64,000 nucleotides of DNA, taken from Polychytrium aggregatum. Lineage: Eukaryota > Chytridiomycota > Chytridiomycetes > Polychytriales. Location: NCBI RefSeq assembly GCF_025602895.1, contig NW_026516236.1, forward strand, positions 248,001 through 312,000, in the 5' to 3' direction. The notes under the pieces are model-generated. The model had not been told where the DNA came from and searched no databases. It worked only from the letters and a program-made list of their open reading frames with translations. Shown one piece after another: positions 19,061 through 29,342 of this stretch. Positions within the stretch are counted from its first letter, which is position 1. Every line of letters begins with the position of its first letter. The translations under genes and the position numbers were made by a program.

Positions 19061-20817
19061 TTACGATTTCTTTCGGGGTTTCCCAGACAATTTTTTTCGG
19101 GCCATAAACCGGCCTGTTGGCAGGGGCTGCACAGCGGTCGGTCTTCTGCACTTTCGGCTTCCGCAATCGCAATCAAACGGGAAGTCATCATTCGATATTT
19201 CGACTTCTGGCGTTTGCAGCCGTTTATCTCCATTGTAGTCCAAGGTGAGTTCCTCACCTTTGTTGATGTTTCGCAGCGCAAAGATAGCGAGGCGATGGAA
19301 CTCGGAGTCATAGGGCTCGTCGATGAACACCGCACGCTGGACCAAGTTGGCTTCGCAGGAATGATTGAAGAATCGAGTGATGTTTCCGTTTCGTTCGCTA
19401 TCGATCTCGTACTTTGGGTCCCCGTGGGTGTTGTAATCCAATCCGAATATGTACCTAGAGCTTGTTGGCGCATCGTGCCCGGTTCGACGCACGTCGCCGA
19501 CATACTCTCCAATGAAGGTTCCCTGCTTTATGTCCTGAGTACAGCGCACTGCCCAACCCTTGTTCCGGGTTTTGAAGAGCACCAATTGGCCAATGCGTCT
19601 GTTATCTGGTCCTCGTTGGACCACTCTGGAAGGGCATTCGAGGTTACACGCGCATTTCTTGCCGCATTCTCTGATGGGCCTTCCAGCGCCGAGGGCGAGC
19701 CTTCGATTATTATCGTAAGGAAACTCGTAGTCTTTGCCCTTGTAGCATTCGCAAGTCCTCGGTCTGCACACCTGTGTCTTGATTATCAGCGAACATTGGC
19801 AGCTGACGACAGATTGAGCCTTCGAGAAGCTTGTGATTATTTGCGCATCGCAAAAGATGTTTGCCTCCACCCAGGCGAATCCACTTGGTCCTAGGTCCCC
19901 GTCGATGGTATTTTCGATCTTCACATCGTGTAAACCCGAGCTTGGATACGGAACTGGCTCTTGGCGGCGTTGTTCGACCCTCGGCGTTAGATCGGGGTTG
20001 ATGGCCTGCGCATTCGTTGGTGAGCTTGCCGAGGGCACGTCTTGAGCCTGTGCTTGGGCTGCACCGGCGGGTGGCCCGAGACCCGATGCGCTCGTCGAGG
20101 CGGGGGACTGGTTCGCCGTCGATATGGGCAATTTCGGTCCGCCGAGGGACTTTCTCGCCATGGGCGCTCGCTTGGGTCCTGATTCTGGCTGCAGTGTCGA
20201 GGTCGATTTGCCCGATACTGGCTGTGTGGCTGCCGAAACCGGTACCGGCCTGGTCGCAGGCGCCGATTCTCTTGCACCCTCGCTCCTGGAGGGTGCAACT
20301 CCACTTGGCGATGGGGCATCTCGGTCCAGCGATGGTGCAGGAGCGGCTGTGCGAGCAGATCCTTCAGTCGCGCGGGTGATGCCCACAGACGGCAATGGCG
20401 ACTCCCTTGCCGGTCGTTGAGTCAAGTATTCATCAGAGAGATCCAGGGCGTCGGCTGGGGAACATGTCCGCTTGTAAAGCAGCACCAAGAGTTTGGGAAC
20501 GACCTCATCGTGCCCGACCCAGAAAACGTCTGTCGAGCCGGTGTGTTTGACTCGGAAGTACAGCTGGAGCAAGTCACAAACCAAGAGCCACGGACCCGCA
20601 GAGCCGCAGCCCGTTTAACAGGAAGGGACATCAGTCAGAGGAGTGTGTTGGCCGGTCCTGCTCGAAGCTGCGGGGGCTGCTCAATGGTATTTACCTTGTT
20701 GTCGTGCAGTCGATGGGCGATGATTCTCTCGATCTTGGCGGTCTCGGCTGGCTTGTCCAGCCGCTGTCTCTTGTTGGGCTGGACGGTTTCCGTCGCAGGC
20801 GGGAGCCGTTCGTTCAT
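19061..20817 (-). CDS. SUV39: Chromo-SET histone H3K9 methyltransferase (SUV39/Clr4 type)
   Basis: This is a predicted nuclear heterochromatin enzyme that methylates histone H3 Lys9. Exons complement 20695-20817 and 19061-20563 give 541 residues. A chromodomain-like segment spans the intron (residues about 27-80: KIERIIAHRL, then YFRVKHTGSTDVFWVG). A Pro/Ser-rich linker runs to about residue 240. The pre-SET zinc cluster has CQCSLI, CRPRTCECYKGK and ECGKKCACNLEC. The SET core shows GWAVRC, FIGEYVGDV, RFFNHSCEANL (SAM-binding NHSC) and ELTLDYNGD. The post-SET motif is CDCGSRKC, so all three post-SET cysteines are present. The C terminus is basic (ARKKLSGKPRKKS). The start Met at 20817 follows a repetitive leader. 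Activity is expected from intact motifs. The chromodomain lacks the usual Trp after VK (VKH here), so methyl-lysine reading may be altered. Confidence 0.93.
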
Positions 20818-21200
20818 GCGAATGCGGATGCGGATGCAGGCGCAAATGAGAGTGGGAGTGCGAATATGTATGCAGCTGCTGGGTCTCGTTGGCCGGAAGA
20901 GTATCGCGAGGGAGTCGATCAAGCCCCACAACACACAACGGCAGATCGGAACCAAGAGCGCACATCAGAGCCCGTCCACTTCCAAACCAACTCCCATGCG
21001 CAGCGCCCACTTGCATCAGCCACACCATCCCGTCTGCTCGGAATCACAGGCTCAAGCAAAAGTGAATCTGGCCGTCGCCATGGCGGCGGAATTGGATCTT
21101 GAAAAATAAGATTCTTTTAGAGCAATTCTGTGTCAAAAGGTCATTATTTTTCAATACAACATGCATCGCAACAAACAGGTTTATTAACTAAACATCTTGC

Positions 21201-21850
21201 TTATTCGTTTTCCTGATACCAAGAGGGGAGGGATGTGGAAACAAGCTCGTGTTAGCATCCGGTCTGCATCGGTCGATTCTGCACGATTCGGGTGCCGCTC
21301 CGGCAGCTGCACATCCACACCCGACAGCACAATGTCATGTATACATACGGTGGCACGAAGACGACCGCCAGCGTTGGAGACCTTGACATCGAGCTGCTTG
21401 GCACGCTCGACGATCTGGATACGCTTGCGAGAGCTGACGTTGTGGGCGATCTCGGCAACGTAGGCGCGGTTATGCATGAGCAGGAGCTCGAGATCGGCAA
21501 CGTTGCTGACGACAAACTTCTTGAAGCCGTTGGGAAGAAGGTGGCGGGTGGCAGCGTTGGAGCCGTAACCGATCTTGGGCATGGCAATGTTGCCCTTGAA
21601 GCGTCTGCGAACGCGGTTGTCAATACCTCTGGGCTTTCTCCAGGAGGCCTGCACATCGGAAAAGATACCGTCAGCATCTGACTTGCTTGATGCGCCAAAT
21701 CGGCCGGGTGATCTCGCCTCGCCGCACGATGTCGGGCGGGGGCTAGGTACTGGCACATACATCGACGCGCATGAAGCGCTCCGAGTGGAAGCGGTTGAAC
21801 GAAGCTCGTCGCTTCTTGATGATAGTCTTCTTCTGAATGGGAGAAACCAT
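21201..21850 (-). CDS. RPL32: 60S ribosomal protein L32 (eL32), 3 exons
   Basis: This is a component of the large ribosomal subunit. Exons (complement) 21761-21850, 21349-21648 and 21201-21212 give 133 residues. Exon 1 encodes [21 protein letters not shown] and SERFMRVD. Exon 2 has [39 protein letters not shown] and the C-terminal [17 protein letters not shown]. The last exon is 12 nt, adding only Glu-Asn-Glu and the stop, and so restores the conserved NE-type C terminus. Length matches eL32 (about 130-135). A possible leader intron ends at a CTGCAG just 5' of the start codon. Confidence 0.97.
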
Positions 21851-22445
21851 TTTGCTGCAGGTGGAATCCAGAGCGAGCAACAAGTTAGCTTTTGCATAGC
21901 AACCACAATTCAACACTGCGGAGGGGGTCTTCGCTTGCTGTGAGGGTGGTGCCAATCCAGTGGCGCATCTCGTGTCCATCCGTCTGCATCCGTTGCACAT
22001 GTCCAGCGACAATGCCCGTCGGCGGACCACACTTTCGTGCGGCCGCCAGTCCTCGTCGTCGCCTGCCGCTCCAGTATCTGCTTGTTCTGTTCGTTCTAGC
22101 TGAGCAAAGTGGCTCGATCCACTCGGCAAGCCTGTCCCGCATGTAGACGCCGCGACAGGGTGGGGGGAAGGAGCCGTGACGATCGGTCCCGACGCCGTGT
22201 CCATGAGCTCCGGTCCGAGGCCGATCGCATCCGTTTGGCAGTGTCGCTGGCCACAATATGTCCCCGGCTGGTGAGCTGCTCCGAGATGAATTGTCGACTC
22301 CCGCACAAATGCTGCCGAGGCTTCTTTATCCTGTCTGTCCAGTGTGTTCGCCCAAGACGGCCGACATCGAGGTAGAGTTTGACGGTGTTTCCGAGCCGAG
22401 GAGAATCCGGATGCTCAATGCCCTTGACAAAGCCACCATATAGAC

Positions 22446-22517
22446 AGACGGATGGACACATGGACAGATGGACAGACGGACGGATAGACGGATGGATGGA
22501 TGGATGGATGGATGGAT
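22446..22517. repeat. GGAT/GGAC tetranucleotide repeat
   Basis: Mixed GGAC and GGAT tetramers become a pure (GGAT)n run of about seven units at 22489-22517. Confidence 0.85.
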
Positions 22518-22748
22518 CGGTGCTGGCCGATGTCTCCGTTTCCGGCTGCTTACCCTGCTTGGTTGTACTGTGACCTCCTGGTGAACAGAAATTGGCCGGA
22601 CGAAGGGAGAGACTCAAATGGCGGCTGCGAGACAGCACCAATAACCCACACTCGCGCTCTCGCACCGAGGAGCGAGCCGCACCGAGAGCCACGTCCTCGT
22701 CGTCCTCGCCGAGAAGAGGACGGAGCGAGAGCGTCACGTGGTGATGAC

Positions 22749-22904
22749 TCAGCCGAGCATCTCCAGCGCCCAGAGCCCGACCAAGTCCATGACCCGATGC
22801 CGGAAGCCTGGAGCGATCGCTTCCCACGCAAGGACTGCTGCTATAGTCACAATTGCCGATCCGTAATAGATAATTATGCGACGCCGCCACGGGCGCATCC
22901 TCAT
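22749..22904 (-). CDS. Candidate 51-residue single-span membrane protein
   Basis: An uninterrupted frame starts with Met at 22904 and encodes a basic N terminus (MRMRPWRRRIIIYYG), one hydrophobic segment of about 16-18 residues (SAIVTIAAVLAWEAIA) and a mixed tail ending LWALEMLG. This layout, positive residues then one membrane helix, is that of small mitochondrial or ER membrane proteins. I recognise no family. Against it: the frame is short, with no supporting splice or codon evidence. It lies between POP3 (same strand, upstream) and RPL32. Confidence 0.35.
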   Translation of the reverse strand: MRMRPWRRRIIIYYGSAIVTIAAVLAWEAIAPGFRHRVMDLVGLWALEMLG

Positions 22905-23024
22905 GTCCAATACACATCTAACGAATGATATGCCCTGGATCGCTGACGTGTATTTGCGATGTGAATCAAACGATGTAATCAAATGGTGTGATCAAACGAG
23001 GTGCAGCCATCTGGGTCGTGGCAT

Positions 23025-24433
23025 TCAGCTGCCATCAAGGGCTTCCGAGTCCACATCCATAGCGCTCGACTCTGGTTGAGTATCCAAATTGGTGTCATGG
23101 ACCTGGGCGGCCCTTTCTGCTGGTCGCTTTGTTCGCCGCCTTTTGAATTCGGCCTGGCGCTGCTGCTGCTTCCCACCCCCTTCTCCCTGATTGCGTCGCC
23201 GCGAGTTTGCCTGACCGATCGGCATTGCCGTCTGGATCGTCCGGATCTTGGTCGGCAAATATTGTACCGCAGGCGTGCTCGATTTCCTCGAGCCGAGGAG
23301 GCTCTTGGTGGGCTTGAGCCACGGTATCTCTACCGACTGGAATTTGGAAGCGACCAACTCGACCAGAGCATCAAAGCGCGGCGTGCCCTCCTTTTGAGAG
23401 GCCAGCCAGGGGCAGCAGCGGCGGCAGCAGTAGTAACAAAGCAATAGAGCATCAGCGATATGCTTGAGCTGTCGCTGTGCGCTCGCGGTTTACTCCACCA
23501 GCCCGGATTGAACAGCCACATATCACAACGACCTCTCGCCGCAGCTTACCTTAATACCCAGGACGCTCACAGATCTCCACTTGTGCTTCTTGTCGTTTTC
23601 GCCCAGTGCTGCGGACAACCGGGCTAGAAAACTGCTCATAGAGCCCTTCTTGAGAGTGCACTGCAGAATCTTCCATTTGGAGAGATAAACCAGCGTGGGT
23701 AGATGCGACACCAGATGCGATGCTTCAATGTCCCCGCGAAAGACAATAACAAGACGTAGTGGGGTGGCCGATGCCTCATCGGCAGCTTGCTTGGCCAGGG
23801 ACGATTCTTGGAGGTAGCGGGTGACCGAGTTGAGGCCCACGACATACTCCGAGGGTGGGAACGGCAGCTTTGCAGCGGCGAGCTGAGCGGCATCGAGTCC
23901 AGAGCACGGCGCACAGACCGCACTAATAATGTCAAAGTCATTCCAAAGAGACCAATGGTCGGGGTCATTCCGAGGGTTGACAGGGCGGCAGGGAGAGAAC
24001 CAATGCACACACTCCCTCAATCGACTGCAATTTTGATGCACCAGCTCTGCCAGCCGAGAGAGGTCGATTTCACTTACTCTGTCAGCAGATCCAGTATTGC
24101 CTTGTTGTCCCCATCGGAGGGCGATGGCCTGCAAACACATTCGCATTCAAAACCAGTCAGATTTGGCGGATGAACGAGTCTCCGTGTTCCTCATCGGCGG
24201 CTCTCGCATATATGCGTGGACACTGCGATCGCGGCAGAATGTGCAGGGCACATTGCTGTCACCGTTGGTGGCGCTCCCTACCAGGCAAAGCTGTGAGGAG
24301 AATCCAGAACATGCTTCAGGACGTTTTTCTTGTTGGTGCCGGTCGATCCAAGGGCCTTTGCATTCTTGTGGATGAACTTGATGTTCTGGGCCTGGTTCTG
24401 GCCCTGACTGGAGAGCCTGGGTGCTGCGGCCAT
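23025..24433 (-). CDS. POP3: RNase P/MRP protein subunit POP3, 5 exons
   Basis: POP3 binds the RNA of RNase P and RNase MRP (tRNA 5' processing, pre-rRNA cleavage) in the nucleus. Exons (complement) 24282-24433, 24078-24128, 24013-24046, 23550-23882 and 23025-23390 give 311 residues with consistent phases. The N-terminal region has KKNVLKHVLDSPHSF followed by WPSPSDGDNKAILDLL. The conserved core, an L7Ae-like fold, has EYVVGLNSVTRYL, LRLVIVFRGD, LVSHLPTLVYLS, SSFLARLSAALG and WRSVSVLGIK. The last exon has DALVELVASKF, EIPWLKPT, and a basic tail (RRRNQ, FKRRRTKR) for RNA binding, ending in an acidic stretch. The 34-nt third exon is the least certain call. The start Met is 24433, with a minisatellite right upstream. 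Confidence 0.85.
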
Positions 24434-24466
24434 GGTGTCAGCGATCGAGCTTGAAAGGCTCCAGGG

Positions 24467-24560
24467 TGGGATCGACAACGGGATCGACGGGATCGACAAC
24501 GGGATCGACGGGATCGACAGCGGGATCGACAGCGGGATCGATAGCGGGATCGATAGCGGG
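24467..24560. repeat. GGGATCGAC-based minisatellite upstream of POP3
   Basis: Eight imperfect 9/12-bp units of the forms GGGATCGAC, GGGATCGACAAC, GGGATCGACAGC and GGGATCGATAGC are arranged head to tail. They lie 34 bp upstream of the POP3 start codon, in its presumed leader or promoter. The remaining interval to 24987 shows no gene. Confidence 0.9.
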
Positions 24561-24987
24561 TCAAGGGCAGTTCCGAAGCGCGATCCGAAAAGCAGATCGA
24601 TGTCAAAGCGAGGGCACCAAGCGAGGGCGAGCACGCACCGAGGCGCCTCTCGTTCTTGGTGCCAGTCCCACACCCAAGCGCCTCGAGTTACCCATCATAC
24701 TCGGGAAATACTTTTAATGCTCGAGCCACTCGCAGCACTCTCCTTGGCTGCTTTCTCCAAAGCACCATCGATGCGATTACGATATGATTTGTATTGCATT
24801 CGAAAAAAACACCGCTCTCTCATGGTATTGGATGCGGCTGAGTGCGACGAGACGACAGCACAGCTTACAACCGAGCGATTTGGCCGGAAACGATGGATAG
24901 AAACTCGGGGACCCCAGTATACAGTCGACGCTGTGGCCGGACAGACAAAGGTGCTGTCCTCTAACTTGGATGAGAAGATAAGGTGCT

Positions 24988-26832
24988 CTAGAGCCCACGG
25001 AGGCAAAGGAGAAAGATGATCATCGCCGCCAGAACCGCAAGGATCCACACCGAGTTTGAGACAAAGCGCTTGATGCGAAGTGCTTGGATCTCGTTCAGTC
25101 CTTGCGGGTGAGTTCGAGTGAGCGTTCGGGAGCCAAAGCCCGGGTCGTTCAAGTATTCGACCTCGTTGACGTGGATCAGGAACAGCCCCGAGACAGGCTG
25201 GTGGTCACTCCAGCCAATCTCGGTTGCAGAGCCGTAATGCAGGACATCGACGAGATCGGGGGTGCCGACATTGTCGGTGACCGAGTAAAGGATCCGGTCG
25301 CAGTACGCCGGCACGCGCTTGGAGGAGTATCGCTTCAGCGCTGGCTCCGACGGGAGCGCGGGAGGCAGGCTGTGCTTATAAGTCGGCAGGAAGCTGATCG
25401 GTGCCTCGACAAAGGACTTGAATGGATGGTAAGTGCGGGTCTCCGAGCGGGTTCCGTGCCAGAGCTGGTCCAGCTTGACCAGCTTTTCAATCTCCTGCGA
25501 GTCGATCAAGCCGTTGACGTGACCACGAGAGAGTGTCGACGAGGCTCCCACGAAGCGATAGTTGAAGTCGCCGAACATAAAGATCAGGTTGTTGTCTTTG
25601 ATGAGCCGGTGTGGCTGCTCGGGGACGGGCTCGAACCTTTCCCGCTCGAGGCCGTTGGGGTTGACAATATTTTCGTGTCGGATGAGCGGGTCCAGCATCT
25701 CGCGCTGCTCGGCCGAGAGCACACGAGGCAGCCCCGGCAGGATCGGGTGCCTGTCCTCCGGAATCGGGGTGCTCGGGGCATCGCCATCGTGCAAGTCGGT
25801 GCCCGTGACAATGTCGCTGTTGGGCGTCATGATCAGCGACGAAAACAGGAAATCGACTTCGGCGTCGCGCATGTCCTGGTATGCCTGACCTTCGTGCGCT
25901 TGCAGGTGGCAGTTCACAAAGCAGAGCGAGAACCTGAAAGGGCCTCGGCTCTCCATCTTGTGCCTCATCATCATGTCCTGCATCACCGAAGCGGCGTTGG
26001 GGGCATACGGGACTATCCGGGGCAGGGCCTCATATCGAAAGTCGATGGCAGTGGCAATGGCACCCTTGTTGCCATAGAGTCCAGCCAGGCCCGAGCCAGC
26101 CACGCCCATCCAGCGGCCCTCGATGGTTAGTCGGCGGGACTGCTGGAAGGCCGGGTCGACAAAGACAATCAGGCCGAGGGCCACCATGCGCTGCGACTGG
26201 AGGACGGTGTAGGTGTGTCCGTAGACCTTTTCGAGTGCGGCGAGCATGCGCTCTGCCCACAGGGCAAGGAGCGGATCTGTGGGCTCGCCGATGCAGGGAG
26301 GCTGGTTGTGCGGGAGCCTGATGGCGGCCGTGACCTGCGATTCAATCTCCTGCAGGCCAAAGACCACGATGTTGGGGATGACGGGCGAGTCGTCCACGGG
26401 GCTGGGCTTGGGTCTCCGCCATTCTTCCGGAAGCCACGAGTCGTCTTCCCAGGAATTAGTCGCCCACGGGTCGTCGAAGCGGTGGGTCGGGAGTAGCGGA
26501 TGGACAACCGAGAAGGGATCGCTCGGGTCCAGCAGCGTGCCCCCGCCCGAGTGGTCCGTAGCGCCAGAGTCGGTGTATAGCGATGGCGATGAGGAGGAGT
26601 CATAGCTGATCAGATCGTGGTAGAGATGCCTTGGGCGGCTGGCTTGGCTGGAGGAGCTTGGACTGGGCGCCTTTGGGGTCTTGGCGAACCGGCGGGCTTC
26701 AGGCAGGAGCAGAGTCAGATCGGGTTCGCCGCCGAGACTGCCGGGATGCGGGTGCGAGTTGGTGCCCACATTCCAGGTGACGACGAGGGTGCTGATTTCG
26801 TGCTCGTGGGCAGGGGTGGACAGCAGCGACAT
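24988..26832 (-). CDS. Inositol polyphosphate 5-phosphatase with C-terminal membrane anchor
   Basis: One exon, 614 residues. This enzyme family removes the 5-phosphate from PI(4,5)P2, PI(3,4,5)P3 or soluble inositol phosphates. Catalytic motifs appear in family order: TWNVGT (about residue 19), FGLQEIES (about 159), GNKGA (about 255), CFVNCHLQAHEG (about 308), MFGDFNYRFVG (about 422), PAYCDRILYS (about 520) and WSDHQPVSG (about 556). The Mg-binding Glu and Asn and the catalytic His/Asp pair are all present. Residues about 590-612 (SVWILAVLAAMIIFLLCL) form a single hydrophobic helix ending two residues from the C terminus, so the protein should be tail-anchored with the catalytic domain in the cytosol. 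No Sac1 domain is present, so it is not a synaptojanin. Met at 26832 directly precedes the first beta strand. The 551 bp to DCP1 is a shared divergent promoter. Confidence 0.93.
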   Translation of the reverse strand: MSLLSTPAHEHEISTLVVTWNVGTNSHPHPGSLGGEPDLTLLLPEARRFAKTPKAPSPSSSSQASRPRHLYHDLISYDSSSSPSLYTDSGATDHSGGGTLLDPSDPFSVVHPLLPTHRFDDPWATNSWEDDSWLPEEWRRPKPSPVDDSPVIPNIVVFGLQEIESQVTAAIRLPHNQPPCIGEPTDPLLALWAERMLAALEKVYGHTYTVLQSQRMVALGLIVFVDPAFQQSRRLTIEGRWMGVAGSGLAGLYGNKGAIATAIDFRYEALPRIVPYAPNAASVMQDMMMRHKMESRGPFRFSLCFVNCHLQAHEGQAYQDMRDAEVDFLFSSLIMTPNSDIVTGTDLHDGDAPSTPIPEDRHPILPGLPRVLSAEQREMLDPLIRHENIVNPNGLERERFEPVPEQPHRLIKDNNLIFMFGDFNYRFVGASSTLSRGHVNGLIDSQEIEKLVKLDQLWHGTRSETRTYHPFKSFVEAPISFLPTYKHSLPPALPSEPALKRYSSKRVPAYCDRILYSVTDNVGTPDLVDVLHYGSATEIGWSDHQPVSGLFLIHVNEVEYLNDPGFGSRTLTRTHPQGLNEIQALRIKRFVSNSVWILAVLAAMIIFLLCLRGL

Positions 26833-27383
26833 GTCCGCGACGATGCCAAGCGATAGAGTGGGGTTCCCTGGCGAGCCGGGGATAGGATGGGCGATGGGCG
26901 ATGAGGATGGGCGTTGAGGATGACGATGAGGGGCGGAACGGGCGAGATGAAGTCGAAGAAGGACGACAATAAGGCTTGGCGACGAGGCGCCAGATGGCCG
27001 AGGAGCGCCGCAGCGATGACGGCCAGCTCAGCCCTCACCCCCGGCAATTGTACATCCCGGGCGCTAATACATCCGCGGCGCTAATACCTCTCGACGGGGC
27101 ACTCGTTCGCATCGACGGCGTGCGCTCGGTCGCCCGGGCTGTTTCGTGGGTTGTGCCGCGGGACGCAGCTCGATGCACCAGCGAGATTGGGCGGTCCGTC
27201 CTGGCTCGACAGCCAATCCAGTCGCCCGTCGTTTGTCTGCAGCCAGCTCTCTTGCATCTCGCTCCAGCCCGGTCCGCCTCGACGGAAAGCAACTTGTCCC
27301 GGCTCGGCTGATACCGGTTCCACTCGCCCCATCTCGTTCCAACTCGTTCCAACGCATCGTCAGTCCCTCTCCCCCCCGACCAG

Positions 27384-29172
27384 ATGGACGCTGCAGCCCG
27401 ACAGGCCGTCAATCTCAACGTGCTGAGGCGGCACGATCCCGCCATATCCGCCATCGTCGACACCTCCAGCCATGTCGTCGTCTACAACTTTGACTCGGCA
27501 ACCGAGACATGGGTACGAGCGAGACCATCGGCCGTCTTCCGTTTCTCGCACCCCTGACCCTGGTGAAGAGCGTCGGGGTTGTCCCGCGTGCCGCTCGCCT
27601 TCTCTTCGATGGTGCTCAAGCGAGGGCAGCGAGCAATGTCATCTGCCTGATAGCCAAAGTCCCAGTGGCCGTTTCGGTGCTATCTGACCCATCTCTCGGC
27701 TTGCTTAGAAAAAAGTGGGTATCGAGGGAACCATGTTCCTATTCCGAAAAGAGTCCCTCAACCGCTACGGCATTTTTGTCATGAATCGTCTCAGCACCGA
27801 CAACCACAATGAAGAGCTCAACTCGGAAATGGAGATCCAAGTCATGGGCGACTACGTCATATATCGTACCCTGGACGGTGAGCCTCGTCCGGCGATCGGT
27901 CGACAGCTTGGCCGTAGATGCTGGGGATTCCAGGGGCCGTACACTCCGAGGATTCCAGGGGCCGTCCACATCGAGACCCGATTCTATTTTCCTTCCGGAA
28001 CCAACCGTTTATGTCCTCCTCGTCGCAGACAAAGTCGTCGGTCTGTGGATATACGAAGCCTCGGATCGGGCTCGCATCGCCAAGGAGCTGGAAAAGTGGG
28101 TAGTCGCCGCAAGGCAGATGGGGGCGCAATGTCTCCAGCAATCATGGATTCAATTCGATGTGTTTTCCAGACATCTTGCGGTGTTCATTATTTGCGCTCT
28201 CGCAGAAGATCTGTTGCAGAGTGTGGATACGGACAGAGTTCCGTCCAGCGTCTCAGCTACTTGCATGCTTGCCCGGTTTCGTCCTGACCCTCCTGTTTCG
28301 GCACATTGGTTCCTAAAGGTATAGTCGCTTGAGTGGACAGATATCAGCGATGAAACCACCAACGCCCTCGACCACTCAGGAGCCCAAGGTCGATGTCATG
28401 GCGATGTTGCAGCGGGCAGTCGAGACTGGACCGCAAGGCAACTCGGTGCAGCAGCCCGGACTACCAGCTGCCGGCCACCAGGTATGGGACACCTACGGAA
28501 TCGCTTCCATCATACTCAACACCGCCTTCAAGCGAACGATGCATGCTGTCGCCTGGGGATTTGTCATCCAAGCTCTGTGGCTAGCTCATTTTGCCGGTCA
28601 GCATGGGATCAACCTACCAACCTGCCCACGGCTTAACCACTTCTGTCGCTGGTCAATCGCACCTTGCCGTGCAGCCTTCCCCGCCCCATAACCACTTGGG
28701 CCTGCAGCCCAACCATCCAGCTCCACCGGGCTTTGGGGCTACTGTGTCGTTTCCCCCCGCTCATTCGGGCGGCATGACTCCTGGTGAACAGATTCTGGCA
28801 GTCCTCGGCCAGCGACCCCAGCCTCCCAGCACGCAGCCCGCCTGGGGCGCCGTTCCCTCCAACCCCGTTACTTCTGCGTGGAAGTACATTGAGGATCTGC
28901 AGCCGGCCATGCCGCACCGAGGACTCGACGAAGCTCAGTTTGCCGACCGCCTCAAGTATCTAGTGCTGAATGTGAGTCTGGCTGTATCGAATCTGTTGCT
29001 CAAGCACAATGGCGGCCACTCCGACTACCAGGGCCGCTGTGAATATGGGAGCCCAATCGCCCTTTTCTTCATCCTCGTCGCTCACATTGCCCCTGGTTGT
29101 TTGTTGTCATTTGCACGATAGGACCCTGGGTTTGTTGCAGCCTTATTTCGTGCATACTCCAGCACGCCGTAG
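27384..29172 (+). CDS. DCP1: mRNA-decapping enzyme subunit DCP1, 6 exons
   Basis: DCP1 is the activator subunit of the Dcp1-Dcp2 decapping enzyme in cytoplasmic P bodies. Join 27384-27512, 27709-27877, 28029-28099, 28341-28481, 28585-28971, 29122-29172 gives 315 residues in frame. The EVH1 domain shows RQAVNLNVLRRHDPAI, ASHVVVYNF-like strand 1, KKVGIEGTMFLFRKES, YGIFVMNRLSTDN, GDYVIYRTLDD and VVGLWIYEASDRARIAKEL. The middle has a short helical motif, DVMAMLQRAVE, typical of DCP1 linkers, then a Pro/Gly/His-rich linker. The C-terminal trimerisation helix is split over exons 5-6 (FADRLKYLVLN then DPGFVAALFRAYSSTP). The third and fifth acceptors were chosen because only they keep frame and conserved sequence. 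Convergent with WRAP53, 170 bp apart. Confidence 0.92.
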
Positions 29173-29342
29173 ATGCTCACAGAGCTTGTTCCCCCTCCCA
29201 GTGGCAGTGGGCCATCACGGGCCATATGATGACTCGCCGGTATTCACAAACGCGTAGCATAAACTACATGTACTCGGGAATGTCAATAAACTCGAGACAG
29301 ATCGACCGTCTCATGGATAGCCAAGGCAGATCGCTACTGCGC

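Larger units (their letters stand above)
21851..23024. other. Upstream region of RPL32 with one candidate small ORF
   Basis: The interval contains the RPL32 promoter, a GGAT/GGAC tetranucleotide repeat (22446-22517) and the small minus-strand frame listed at 22749-22904. Other open frames here overlap the repeats and have no recognisable motifs. Confidence 0.45.
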
